Shown piece after piece: positions 44,300 through 55,344 of a stretch of DNA of 64,000 nucleotides; position 1 is the stretch's first letter, and each line of letters begins with the position of its first letter. The stretch is from contig CM022303.1 in assembly GCA_011799875.1 (NCBI GenBank), positions 734,695,321 through 734,759,320 of the forward strand, given 5' to 3'. The notes beneath the pieces were generated by a model that worked only from the letters and a program-made list of their open reading frames with translations, ran no database searches and was not told the DNA's origin. The stretch comes from Thinopyrum elongatum (Eukaryota; Streptophyta; Magnoliopsida; Poales; Poaceae). The position numbers were made by a program, and so were the translations under genes.

Positions 44300-44480
44300 G
44301 AGTTCCCCTTCAAACCCGACAGCTTTCCTTCGAAACCCTGATACTTGCCTGGAGACTCTTCAGTTTCTACGTGAAGTGCATCCGATTTTTTACATAACTC
44401 TCTAAAAAATTTACCACGCCCTCTAGGGGTCATATCATTTCACCATGTAATGTTTAATCCTTTTCAGACTTCATTTACAT
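44300..44480. repeat. non-coding module shared with CACTA-M
   Basis: 'TCGAAACCCTGATACTTGC', 'GTGAAGTGCATCCGATTTTT' and 'CATAACTCTCTAAAAAATTT' parallel 32000-32080 in order and spacing ('TACGAAACCCTGATACTTCG', 'AAGAAGTGCATCCAGTTTTT', 'CGTAACCCTCTCAACTTTTT'). Confidence 0.75.
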
Positions 44481-45040
44481 CTATTTATAAATCAAAAAGT
44501 ATTTTGGTACTTTTAATAGCTAGAAATTCATTTAATGCTTTAAAAATAGTAAATCAGCCCAAAAAGTAGCAAAAGTTTACATGACTCTTTATATGAAGTA
44601 AATACAACCCCACAAACAAATGGAAACAAAACTCCACCCCAAAAACACTAAAGCAATCATATTACAAAAAATGCAAAAAAAAGCAGTGGCGGGCACCCAA
44701 AAACACCTGCCACTACTACATTTTTTTAGCAGTGGCAGGCACTTCTTTGGGCCTTCCAGTGATTGGGCGGGGCCCGTGCCACTCAACACAAACCGCCGAC
44801 ACGGGGGAATTGTCCATTTCCCCAATCCCTAACGTGTGCGCGGCCCCGATCCCCTTTCTCCTCTCCCCCAATCCCATCGCCGTCTCACCCATCGTCGTTG
44901 CCTTCGCGTGAGGCACCCTCGGTGTCCGGCGTCGCCGTCGCGCCCGTCGCCGGATCCGCCATCATTCCCTCACGACCGGCCCGCCTCCTCCCTCTGCCAC
45001 CCTCCGGTTGAGCACTGTGCCCGGTCGACGCAGCTGCCCC

Positions 45041-45162
45041 ATGGCCTCCTCCTCCACCGATGTCGCACTGACCCCGTCACCACCGGCCTCGGGTTCTTCC
45101 TCCGAGACCGATGCCCCTACCCCTCCCTCCGTCACCTTGTGCGCCGGCGGCCTCAATCTCCC
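45041..45162 (+). CDS. putative first exon of the CACTA-3 gene
   Basis: ATG 45041 opens a Ser/Pro/Ala-rich frame ('MASSSTDVALTPSPPASGSS') that ends at a donor-like 'CCCGTAAGCC' (GT at 45163). The 29-base C run then starts five bases into the presumed intron. Downstream coding blocks lie at 46070-46549. The assignment rests on composition, the donor and its position after a GC-rich leader. Confidence 0.35.
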
Positions 45163-45166
45163 GTAA

Positions 45167-45167
<1 letters not shown>

Positions 45168-45196
<29 letters not shown>
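45168..45196. repeat. 29-base poly(C) run
   Basis: Uninterrupted C directly after a presumed splice donor. It is the second longest C run in the window. Confidence 0.95.
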
Positions 45197-45197
<1 letters not shown>

Positions 45198-45801
45198 TGT
45201 GACGGCATGCATGCCAAGTGCTTGATTTAATGCACTATAGAATTAGGTTGTTTACACGTTGATAGTTCCACATGTGAGGATGAGTATAATGGTTTTGTAT
45301 GTCCTCTGAAAAATGCTAGGTTCACAATTTGAGGATGGCTATATTTGTTTACTTGAAAAGGTTGTTTATTTGCTTATTACTAGCACAATGCCCATGCCTT
45401 GCTACGAAACTATAAAATATGATGAGACGTTAGTAAGTTGTCTGCACACGATCATGGATCAAGTAGGAGGACAAGGTCTATCGTCGCTTTGGAATCACAA
45501 TTTGTTCACTTTCTTGTTCTGTGATATTGAACTGGAAGAACTTATTTGGAAGAGAAACTGAAAATAAGAGCATAAGTTTTAGTTGGATTCGCATTTCTAC
45601 ATTTGTTATTTGCATCTTCCATATGTGTTAGTCTCACATGAAATTAGTAGTGTACTTGTTTATTTGTGTTAGGTCACACATGTTAGTAAATGCACATTTG
45701 TTTATTGGTGAAGATTGTTGGTCCTACATGTGAACTCACCATCAACTCCAATCTCTGTAAGGCTATTACACTATAAATCGCGATGTGCATATCTTCAAAA
45801 T

Positions 45802-45900
45802 TTGCAAGGATTCAAAATGAGTGCCAACATTCTGGCGAAACATTGATTAATTTTCATTTCGCCAGGTTTCTGGCACTCAATATTTCCAAAGTCATGCCCA
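45802..45900. repeat. foldback in CACTA-3
   Basis: 'GAGTGCCAACATTCTGGCGA' faces 'TCGCCAGGTTTCTGGCACTC' across a loop of about 15-20 bases. The arms are about 40 nt. The core 'CATTCYGGCRAAAC' also occurs in the CACTA-1 foldback at 2721-2914. Confidence 0.75.
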
Positions 45901-46069
45901 ATTTTTCCTTTGATTCATAATTTTGTTATGGTTATTTTATGGTTGTACTCATTGTACTAGAGTTTTAAATTATGCCATGAACTATGTGTTTCCTTCATGT
46001 TTCTTCGAAAATGTGTTCATCATTTTTTATCAAGAATTCTGTTTAATACTCAACATGAATGTAGCCAAT

Positions 46070-46549
46070 GGACCACGTATGCGCTAGGTGTGGCGACTAT
46101 AGGGTAGGTGCGTGCAACCAGTTGGTTATCAACTCAAAGGACATCTACATAGATCTTCCCAAGAACTTTCTGTAGAGGACGGTGTGTTTTAATTCAACAT
46201 GTTATGGCTGATGAGTTGCTCACATATATATAGTTGCGCCCAAAATTGTTGTTTCTTTTAATTTGCTGAGTACATCACTTGTTGGGCAAGGGCTAACTTC
46301 CTGCAGAAGGTCAACGTGGCCATGGAGGAGGAGCTCATATTTGAGGTCAAGTTGGCCATGTTAAAAATGGTACACCGTTCAACGTTGTTGTCACCAACGA
46401 GGCACACCGAATATTTTTCGATTGCCCTCGTTGGAGAGACCTTTCAGCAGAATGCAGGATGCAAGATGGGAAGATTGTCTTGACGTTTCTTCGAGAACAT
46501 GATGACGATGGCATCCATGTGTGGTTCAACTCCCTCCAGCCACCATAGT
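46070..46549 (+). pseudogene. CACTA-borne B3-like protein remnant in CACTA-3
   Basis: Block 1 (from ATG 46070) reads 'MDHVCARCGDYRVGACNQLV', then 'DIYIDLPKNFL' and TAG. Block 2 (about 46295-46365) reads 'NFLQKVNVAMEEELIFEVKL'. After a frameshift, block 3 (to TAG 46549) reads 'GHVKNGTPFNVVVTNEAHRI', 'FFDCPRWRDL', 'DGKIVLTF' and 'IHVWFNSLQPP'. The F-x-C-x-x-W-R spacing and the alternating strands match the minus-strand remnant in CACTA-1. The pattern is B3-like, but I would not name a family without a profile search. Confidence 0.5.
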
Positions 46550-46911
46550 TCGCGGTGCTGATCCCGAGTTCGTAGGCGTGCTAGCTTTATCGTATTAAGC
46601 ACTTCATTGAACATGTTATATGATATATTACTGTTATGTTTAAGTGTTAAACTTAAGTGTGTTCTTAAACTGTGCTATATGGTACTATATATAGCCTATA
46701 TGATATTACCGTTACTGTTAAAATGAAAAATGCTGCCGCGGTGGCGTTTTTCTTTTGGCCTGGGCTACTCAACCAGTGGCGGGCGCCCTCCCCGCCACTG
46801 GTGACCTGTTCGCAGTGGTGGGAGGTCGGTGGTGGGCACCCTCTACAGCTAAGCCTGCCACCGGTAGGCCTTTTGCACCCGCCATTACTAGTCTGTTCTG
46901 CAGTAGTGACG

Positions 46912-49900
46912 TAATCAAGTGATATATCTCTTCTTCCTCTTCTTTTATATATATTCCAACCGTGTATGCTGCGGCTGGCGTACATGTGGACATGCATCAT
47001 GCTGCATGCATCGGCAGGAGTGGCATCATGCTTGTGTGGATTTGCAATCGTTCGACATTTTCGGCCACCACTGCATGTGTAGCCTTCGGCTCGTGTAACT
47101 GCTCCTAGATTTTCTCTTTTTTAATCATGTAGTATTTTTTTCATGTACAGTAACAGGCTTTGGCAAAACCCGAATTCCATCGGGCCAATGCACAATTGCA
47201 CACATTCTTACTTAGTGTCATTCACACTTCACAGTTTAGTCTCGAAACTAAGAGTTTCTATACAAACTGGTCATGTTAAATTCGGATCGATAATTTTTAT
47301 GGCTTATTATTATATAAAATAAAGCGTCCTACGTTTTATTCCTTCAAAGCAAGTCAGACATTGCACGTATTTTGTTGATAATGTTCTTATCTTATTTATT
47401 GTTTTATTATTTTAGTGTCATAAAAAAATCGAAAGTCCAAATCATGCATTACAGTGATATGTCATGTCTGCTTTTTCAAAATTTACAGTGTATTCCTCTC
47501 TTAAGTCAATATCGTTAGCTTAAGTCTACAACTCCGATCCTCGAATTAAACCTTAATTAAGTGTACAATCCTTAGAAAATATCAATAAGTGAGCAATGTC
47601 ATCGAGGTTGGAGGAGTGGTTGTACCTTGCAAGAACGTATGCGGTGTACCCGAGCTAGAAAATCTCCCCACCTAGAAGTTGTATAACAAATCTTAAAACA
47701 GTTCGCGGCATGGATATTATATATGTATATCATGAAACAAAATTTCGAATCCAAATTCAAATCATAGCTCAAGAAACAAAACCAACACATTCACCAATGA
47801 TAGTGTTAATGGGATCAGTCGCAACCCATTTTGAGTTAATTATTATTCATAGCATGATTTTTTCTTTTTAAATTCACGAGTTCCAAGTAAATCTATTGTA
47901 TTATTAACGTAACAGGAAAAAAGTGGCTCAGATGAATCAACAAAAAATGACGGTTCAGATCAACTATATGTAAACCTTGGAGAGAAAAAAAATCCAAATT
48001 TAGAAGGAGAAAGCCGGCTGGAGACGCACTCAACCACTCCTTTGGACAGAGGACAAAACGGACATGCACATGTAGAATCCTTTCCTATAGTCAAAAGAGA
48101 AATGTCTGATTTGATATCCAAAGAACTGCCAGCTCCTATACGTACTCCCTCGAGGACACACTGCCATCCAGCGTTCGGGTCCTAGACTCCGCGTTGTGTT
48201 CTCATGGTTGTTTCTTCTATAAAAATAAACGCCCAAGGGCTGGTCCTGGTTGGTCTCATTTTTCATACGTACTCCCTTCTTTTCTCCATTTTTGCTCTTA
48301 CACGTACTCGACAGGGTCCTGGCTACTAGAGGTAATAGTGTAGTATATGCATTTCTTGATAATGACTCTCCAATGTGACACATGCATAATACTATAGTGT
48401 AGTGTGTGCTTTCTTGATGATCTAAATAGAGTATTTTGTGATGGTTTTTCGGATGTTCAACTCATAAGCTTGATAAGAAGAGAACAATTATAAAACATGT
48501 GTAGATTATGACTATGTAGATTGATCAAATATATAAGTCATTCTATGCCAGGTGAGCGAATATTTAGTAATATTTGATAATATATACCCCAATACTTACA
48601 ACTTCCGTAGACGGGCAAGCGACATCGGCAAGTCGAGTAACATAAGCACGCGCAAGAGCATGTGCAGAAATGACATTCCACTAATTCAAAAACAAAATTG
48701 CATATATGGCCAGTGACAAGGCCGGTGCATAATTAAATTACAAAGTTAAGGTACAAGCAATAATTTTTTTAGATTTCTTTGCTATTTTTTTTTGTCAAGT
48801 TTCATTGATGGAAAGATTAAAATTGACAGACAAGGAGGAGGGAAAGAGAAAAAGCCCAACGAAAGTCTATGGTTTTGCATGTCGCACTACAGACCTTAAT
48901 GCGTCAGTGCCAAAAATAATAAATTGATGGAATATGGAGTGAAAATAAAAAATAAAGTTAGAAATTTGATTTCCCTTTGGCGTCACGGAACATTTAGCGC
49001 CAAAAAAATGGCATGTAACATGCCTATGATGTATAAACATGAATGATTTGCTTTTAACCATAGAAAGATAAGACTAATGCATTAGATATATCCACGTGAA
49101 TGGTTGCACCTGTATAACAAAAGAGTTTGACATTAGTAAAATAGGGTGGAAGCATTCCTAAATTTGTCGTCACTGGACGAGTTTAGGGCGACTGTAAGCG
49201 ACCGAGAATTTAAAAACGGAATAGTACATGCCTTGCATTTGTTAAGACGAGTTGACAGATCAATGCTAATGTCATAAGAGTGCGAATAAGCATATTGTAA
49301 TACTAAATGAGTAGCACATTGTGGTGACAACAACAGTAAGGTTTGAGCCAACAAATCATGTCCAATAGATAGCAAATCATTTTAGCTGTCCTAAACCAGA
49401 CAACTTGATGCAATCAAGATGTGCACGATCAGAAAATGACAAGCTACGATGGGACTGAAGGAGAAATAATCTTTTTTTAGCTTTCATTGAGTATGCATCG
49501 ATTAACATATTACATCAGATTGGCTGGCGACAGAGGAAACGGGAGTAAGACGAGCTTGTGTGGAAGCATTTGCATGCATGATATTGCACTAAGCTTATAA
49601 TGTATTTATGCTAATGCTAACAAGGTTGGGCAAGAGAACACAATGATTCTTTAAGTGTTGTATTTTGACGTACTCGGGTACACTTTACATGGGCTCTGAT
49701 AGTGCGCAAACAGAGTTTTCTAGCTAATTTCTAACTTCACATGGGCTCTGATGAGGCACTCTCTGGCACTGTGTAGCTCCGCCTCTGGTTTAGACTAAGT
49801 AATAAATATCAGGATATAATTGTTGGTTTCTAATTAACTTTGGACAACATATCATGAAAACAGAGATTGAGAGAAACGTGTGGAGTCAAACGTTCTAATC

Positions 49901-50287
49901 ACTAGCTACTATTGATATAAGTATTTAGATTGATCTATCAATTAAAATAATATCAGACTTTTTTCCGAGGGTTTTGATAGTATTCTTATTCATATTTTTT
50001 TTTAAAGCATGTTCATATGAAATATTATTTTAGTGTACTCAAATTGTTTTAATATCTATGCGACATCTATAACATTACATACAAAATCTAGCCACGAAAA
50101 TGCGCAGGTCACCTTGCTAATTGGTTAGAAAATCATCCTCCATCTTATTATGTAGCATTGTCTAAACAATCTACAAAGTAGAAAATGATCGATCGGCACT
50201 TACTGTAGAAAGTGGAAGAGCCAAAAGCAATCTGAGCAATCTATCAACCAAATTGTAGATAGAATGTCTCCCTGACTCAAAGGGGCA
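46912..50287. other. unclassified AT-rich stretch
   Basis: No long frame or domain is visible on either strand. A TATA-like 'CTATAAAAATAAAC' near 48217 follows a run of mixed-composition DNA, but nothing coding follows. LINE-tail-like text on the minus strand ('TTCATTGATGGAAAG' near 48803) and a 'GTGTAGCTCCGCCTCTGG' phrase near 49770 suggest old repeat remnants. Confidence 0.3.
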
Positions 50288-50690
50288 TCAGCAAAGGTTT
50301 GTTAAGGTTGACACAGTTTTCAACTCTTTATCATTGGAAGCATCCACAACAAAATGTTTTAGTTGCTGCTCCAATCCATAGATTTCCTGTTGGGTGAAAT
50401 CTGCTGGATAATATTTTTTCACCAGCTCACAAATATCATCAGCTTTGAAAGATCTGGATTCATTTTTGGGGATCAACGTACCACTAGTGTACAAAAGATC
50501 CATTACCTTCTCATTGAATCTGAATTCTAATTCGTGCAGCAGAGTATCAAGTGCTGCACGAAATATTTCCACCTGGAAATAATGCTCCTTAGTAAAATGA
50601 TCTGGTTGGTGACGAGCACGACCACCACGCATAATGAAAGTTTCCTCCAAATCTGATATTGCTGCTCCAACCTGATATTGCTGCTGCCAT
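50288..50690 (-). pseudogene. ZMYM1-like / hAT-type transposase-derived fragment
   Basis: The minus frame 50650-50288 (120 aa) reads 'METFIMRG'-like start text, then 'RARHQPDHFTKEHYFQVEIF', 'HELEFRFNEKVMDLLYTSGT', 'FKADDICELVKKYYPADFTQ' and 'LTNLC'. This matches the C-terminal part of the plant TTF-type/zinc-finger MYM1-like proteins (DUF4371 plus hAT dimerisation), just before the dimerisation motif. The frame continues upstream to about 50690 ('YQVGAAISDLEE') without the large N-terminal half. It is therefore a partial copy, open but probably not functional. Confidence 0.7.
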
Positions 50691-50795
50691 GGATAAATCA
50701 GTAGTGGAAATGAGCAATGAGGCGTCCATTCATATTGGTACTTTATGTCACTCGATTTCTATGTAGTTATTGGGTTCCAGAAGAGCGGTGGAGGG

Positions 50796-50798
<3 letters not shown>

Positions 50799-50826
<28 letters not shown>
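50799..50826. repeat. (GA)n microsatellite
   Basis: About 14 uninterrupted GA units, located upstream (on the minus strand) of the ZMYM1-like fragment. Confidence 0.95.
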
Positions 50827-50830
<4 letters not shown>

Positions 50831-51239
50831 TAAAACTATGTTCATGGGTACCATCTGTTACTGATCATTAGATGGAACAGACCAAGGTTTTGTGCTACAT
50901 ATATAGTGGTTATCAGAATTAACTATTATTCTTAGTCTCCTTATCAAGTTCCAGCTCAAAAAAGATAAGTTTAAAAATTGGCTGCTTATCCAAGTTCTCC
51001 TGTGTCCTTTGCCTGCGTTCTAAACAGCCACTTAGAAAAATTCCCTGTGTTTTCTAATCATTTGTTTCCACCTAAAATTCTATCATATTCCTACACTTTT
51101 TTTATAGATGTGTTCTGTCTATCCTGTTTTTCAAACAGGGCCTTAGGGTTCAAGAGTTATATCGTACGTGTAGCAACTTTCTGGGGGTTGATACATGGGA
51201 GCTAGATGATTTTTTTCTTTAAGGTGAAAAGGACAACTG

Positions 51240-52082
51240 TAAGGCCCTGCCCATGAATGTGTGTGTGAAACAAACAATACTTGTTAATGACTCGTATGCG
51301 CGTCCAGTCAATGGACCTAAGCAGTTTCTCGGATGCATCTATCGATCTATCCTTGGATCGTACAAGGTATCATGTAAGCTTTGGCTTTTCACCTTTTCCA
51401 GCCCACAAGGAATGGAAAAGAACAATCTCACGTTGTCACCACCACCCTGACCTCATCTTTGTGCATGCTGGCACGTACTTTCAGCTTATAAATTGCAAGA
51501 AAAGCTTGATTTAGATTTATTTATGGTGAAAAGGTGAAAAGCCCTGTCCCGTTTCCATTGAAAATGGCGTTGGTACAATGTTAACGTTGTCACTGCTTTC
51601 GAAGACAGAGCACCATCCCCTTCCTCTCTCCTATTGCCACCCATCCCTGCAGTGTATAGTGCCAGTGCCTGGCACGAAGATTCCCCTAGACTCGGCACAC
51701 GGTGTGCATACTCTTAGGGTGATCGTCCACGCAACTCTGTGTTGTAGAAGTAGGTACGGTATGAAGGTTGTAGTTTCAAAGTGTGCTATAGCTACTTTCT
51801 CCATTCCAAAGTAATTGAAGTTTTAACCAAAGTGTGCTAGCTATTGTGCGAGTAGCAGTTTCTGGACCAGATGCATGGATCGATCTATATGACAAGTGAC
51901 AATCCCCTCTAAGGTCTAATTTTACTACACGTACGTACATTGTAACCAGGGCACCACCACTAGGTCTTGCTGCATCACGGTGACAATCCCCGCCGGCACG
52001 ACAGCCGTCGAAGCCGATAAGACCCCTCCCGCCACCAAGTTTTGGTGATCTCATCACGGTGCTGAGCATCGACGGAGGCGGA
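51240..52082 (+). pseudogene. second copy of the patatin upstream region and exon 1 (truncated)
   Basis: Order and content follow 9490-11000: 'AGCAGTTTCTCGGATGCATC', 'AATCTCACGTTGTCACCACC', 'TCTAATTTTACTACACGTAC', then the exon text 'CCGCCACCAAGTTTTGGTGA'. Unlike the first copy it keeps 'GDLITVLSIDGGG' (the oxyanion-hole motif, DGGG at 52071-52082), the part missing there. Immediately after the last G codon the sequence switches to the NLR fragment on the opposite strand. No other patatin exon follows. Confidence 0.78.
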
Positions 52083-52290
52083 CACTTGAGCTACCCTACC
52101 CACTCTTTGACAGTCTCATCAGTGATATTCCTTCTATCGGCGTCAGCGAGGAAGTTCTTGAGGTCACCCATCTTGCCAATATCGCTAGAGACGCCCAGCA
52201 TCATCGTCACCTCATCTGCTGCTAACTGCATGAGCATGTCCACCAGGTAGGATGCAAATGCATCCAGCATCATTGCCATTGTTGCTGTAA
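52083..52290 (-). pseudogene. NLR immune receptor N-terminal (Rx_N coiled-coil) fragment
   Basis: From ATG 52279 on the minus strand the 62-residue frame reads 'MAMMLDAFASYLVDMLMQLA', 'ADEVTMMLGVSSDIGKMGDL' and 'KNFLADADRRNITDETVKEW'. This is the start of a grass coiled-coil NLR, where Rx_N mediates signalling and partner contact. A TAG (52091-52093) replaces a usual Gln in 'WVGQLK', and after two more codons the frame enters patatin sequence. The NB-ARC and LRR parts are absent. The MADA-like start seen in some NLRs is not evident. Confidence 0.82.
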
Positions 52291-53750
52291 TAATAAAGGT
52301 AATGTTAAATCTAAACAGGAAGCTTAGCTAGCTAGTTGTAAAGAGAAACAAACTACACTTGAACTGCCTCACCAACCTCTGAGATGGGTGGACGATTGGT
52401 GACGGCGGAGAAGGAGTGGGGGGTCAGCACGACTGTGACGGCGGAGAAGATGCGTAATCGATCAGGCGCGTCGCCTCCAGGAGAGAAATCTCAGCTCCTT
52501 GTCTGGCGCATCGCTCCGCAAGCAGCAGCTCAGCACCTCCTCCTTTGCATCGCCTCCAGGAGCGGCAGCTCAACTTCTCCGGCGCGACACCTCCTCAAGC
52601 AGCAGCTCAGCTCCTCCACCGGCACGTCGCCTCTGCGCGCAGCAGCTACAGAAGCCACAGGACGCAGAGTAGCTGCGTGTAGCCACAGGCAGGTGCTCTC
52701 CGGCGAAGGCAAAAGGCGGCGGCGCAGCTGGGTGGAAGTGGACGGGAACAAGTGAGGAGTGAGAGTGAGGGCCATTGAACGGTGTCATAACGGTGGCAGA
52801 CAGCTACATTGGACGGAGCAAATTAACTAATTACATAACGTGGGCTGCTGTCAGGCTGCTGATCTTGTTTTATGTGTTTAGCCATTAGTTTAACTGTGCA
52901 TCCAAATCGCTAGTTGATCCATCCACATGCCCACCACATACAGTTCGGAACAAAAAAGAGAGGGGACCATGGAGTACTCTATGGCTTATATAATTCAATA
53001 AGCAAGCTGAACTGAAACTTTAAGCAAATCTGTATGTGCACTGGGCGCAAACAATATATAAACCAATGAGAACCAAAATGCACATCAACAAGAGTTCAAA
53101 ATCAATAACTTAAACTGCAAATTCATGAGGCATGAAATGCATGAGCATGCTACATAAACAGAGTTCAAAGTGACAGCTATTAAATCATGGCAGGCTTCGA
53201 CAAAATATTCCACATAGATTCTTGGTAGCATCCTGAAGAAGGAAAATGAAATATAGCTATTGGATCTCAAACTTTGGCAAGAGAAGAGAAACATTATAGA
53301 ACTTCCAACAAGATGTCTACATGATAAAGTACACATTAAGGTCTGTAGCATGTAAAAGGACAGAACAGAGAAAGTGTGTGTCTAAAGCCAGAGCAGTCTT
53401 TCCTTTTTTCCTTTCATAGAGAGAAAATACTTCACATATGCCGAAAATGAGCAATAAAAAGCAAAAATACTTCAATTTGTGAACAATAATATGCATCTTA
53501 AAAACACAGTTTGCGGTGGGCTGATCTCTCCACGATAATTTCTCTTTGGTTCAGGGTCCAAGCATGCAATAGAACAAGTTCAGGGCAAAAGCATGTACTA
53601 GTAGTTCAGGTCAAACTTGGTAGGACATTTTTCCTTTTTGGTTGTTTATGTGGGTTATATAGCCCACAGTTTTATAGGTGTATATATATATGAACAAATT
53701 TATCTGTCTCGTGACCCTCTGGTCATGGTTACGAACATTTTATGGCACGC
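52291..53750. other. unclassified stretch upstream of the NLR fragment
   Basis: 52384-52755 is GC-rich and open in several frames on both strands without a domain. 'CAGACAGCTACATTGGACGG' near 52798 recurs near 55306. The rest is AT-rich with no gene. Confidence 0.35.
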
Positions 53751-53940
53751 CACTAGTGCAGAAATGCTTATAGGCAATCTACATTAGTGGCGCGCCACTA
53801 AGGAGACACCACTGGTAATTTCCAAAAATACCAGCGGCATGGCCAAATAGTCACACGCCACCAATAGGACATCACTGGTGGCGTGCCCTCAAAATAACAC
53901 ACCACTAAGCCTAACCCGGCATAACTTAGTGGTGGCGGTT
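53751..53940 (+). mobile_element. left end of a fourth CACTA element
   Basis: 'CACTAGTGCAGAAATGCTTA' starts at 53751 and continues 'ACATTAGTGGCGCGCCACTA', closely parallel to the CACTA-3 left end ('CTGCTTATAGGTGGGATCAC', 'ATTAGTGGCGAGC'). Copies of 'AGTGGCG' and 'CGCCACTA' follow to about 53940. No right end was found, so the element is truncated or the end has diverged. Confidence 0.7.
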
Positions 53941-55340
53941 GTTCAGACTGGCGCCTGCTGCTCCGCGGCGGGGGTGTGACGGTGTCGACGCACGAGGTGT
54001 GCAGCGGCTACGGTACGATGCAGGTGTGGTTCTGGCTCGGCTTGGCTCCAGCTGTGCTCGGTCTCCAGATCTGGAGGCTCCGCGTGGGGCGGCGGCATCG
54101 GTTCACGCGCAGGCGGGCTGGTCATCTGCTGTGGTGATGGATGGCGTCTTGGTGGATTAGCAGGCTGGGGGTGGTGAGACAACCGGTGAAAGCCGGGTTT
54201 CGGTTGCGGTTGAAGCCAATAACAGCGGTGACTATGGGCGATGTTTCCTTGTTGAAGGCGTCGTCTCCCTTCCTGTGATGCTCCAAGGAAAACTCCAAAT
54301 CCAGGTCTCCCAGATCAGACGATGATGGTGCTCAACGTCATGTTCCCACTTGGGGGACTTCGTCCTGGTGCTTGGCTTAGCAAGAGAGACCAGTGGTTGG
54401 AGGTGGTTCCGTTGGTGATTCGTGTGGCGAATACGACCGGCAGGTGGTGCTCTGCCGGCGTGATCTTGGTTCGGCCATGTGGTGGAGTGGGTCTGATTTT
54501 TTCATCTGAAGCCAGGTTAGCGGGGTCGTGATCCTCATTCGATCACCTTGTTCCCGTACGACACCACTCCCTTGTGCGGGGTATTGTTGGGTGGTGACCA
54601 GACAGCCAACATTCAAGACACTTTGCCTTGCTTGGTCAGATGAGGATGGAAGTTGAAGTCCTCCGCGCTGGTTGTGCTGATGAGTTTTGTGGTGGCGGTC
54701 GGTGGTGGTGGTGCAGCCGGCTTGGGGTCGACGGTGGTTTGAGCTCCTCTTCGGCGGTGTTCTTTTGGGATTCGTTCTCGAGCGCTCCATGGTGTGTCTC
54801 TGCTAGGCGATGCCCTTCGACTATGCCGGTGGCACACAAGTGCCGTGGTGTCGTCTTGGCCTCGCGTGACATTTCGAATGCACCCCGCCACACAAGTGGT
54901 GTCGCGGCGTTGTGCAGTCTCGGATGCGCAGCGCCTTTCGATTGCGTCGATGGTGCAGTATCATGGTTTGGTCTTGGCTGGCCGATACCGTTCGATTACA
55001 CCGACGGTGCTCTTTGCTGTGTTGTGTTTTCCCTTTTTGTTTCTCCCTGTGATGTGTGTGTTGTTTTTGCTTTTATCTCTTCTCCTGTGCCTCCCCTATG
55101 TTTCTGGTTCACTTGAACCTATCTTGCATAGGTTGCAAAGCCTTATAGGCAATTGAATACAATTCAAGTGGGGAATACATCCTCCCCCCACCCAAGAAAA
55201 TTTAAAAAAAATAGTTTACAATGCATGCTCGTATTCCAACTATCTCATAAAAAAAAAGCTCACATCTCATCTTATATAATCTGGTACACTCAAACGTTAG
55301 CAGACAGCTACATTGGACGGAGCTAATTAACTAAAGTAAA
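53941..55340. other. unclassified GC-rich stretch
   Basis: 53940-54600 and 54640-55110 have overlapping frames on both strands and no domain. The composition and the phrases 'TCTCCCAGATCAGACGATGA' and 'CTTATAGGCAATTGAATACA' suggest the 5' part of a LINE-type repeat or a CACTA leader. I see no gene. Confidence 0.3.
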
Positions 55341-55344
55341 TAAC

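Larger units (their letters stand above)
43180..46908 (+). mobile_element. CACTA-3: non-autonomous CACTA transposon
   Basis: The left end is 'CACTACTAGGAAACTGC' (43180) and the right end is 'GTTCTGCAGTAGTG' (46908). ACG flanks both (43177-43179 and 46909-46911). Both ends carry arrays of 'CCAGTGGCGGGCA' and 'CCGCCACTGGTA'. The 3729-bp body carries an exon-1-like ORF, a decayed B3-like gene, a foldback and a non-coding module shared with CACTA-M. No transposase is present. Confidence 0.92.

Noticed and set aside
45380..45770. Minus-strand Helitron end ('CTAGCACAATGCCCATGCC') nested in CACTA-3
   Set aside because: The hairpin is poor and no clear opposite end is visible; kept only as a weak possibility.
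48030..48383. Possible gene with promoter (TATA near 48217)
   Set aside because: No coding frame with a domain follows on the plus strand, and the 117-aa minus frame has no similarity I recognise.
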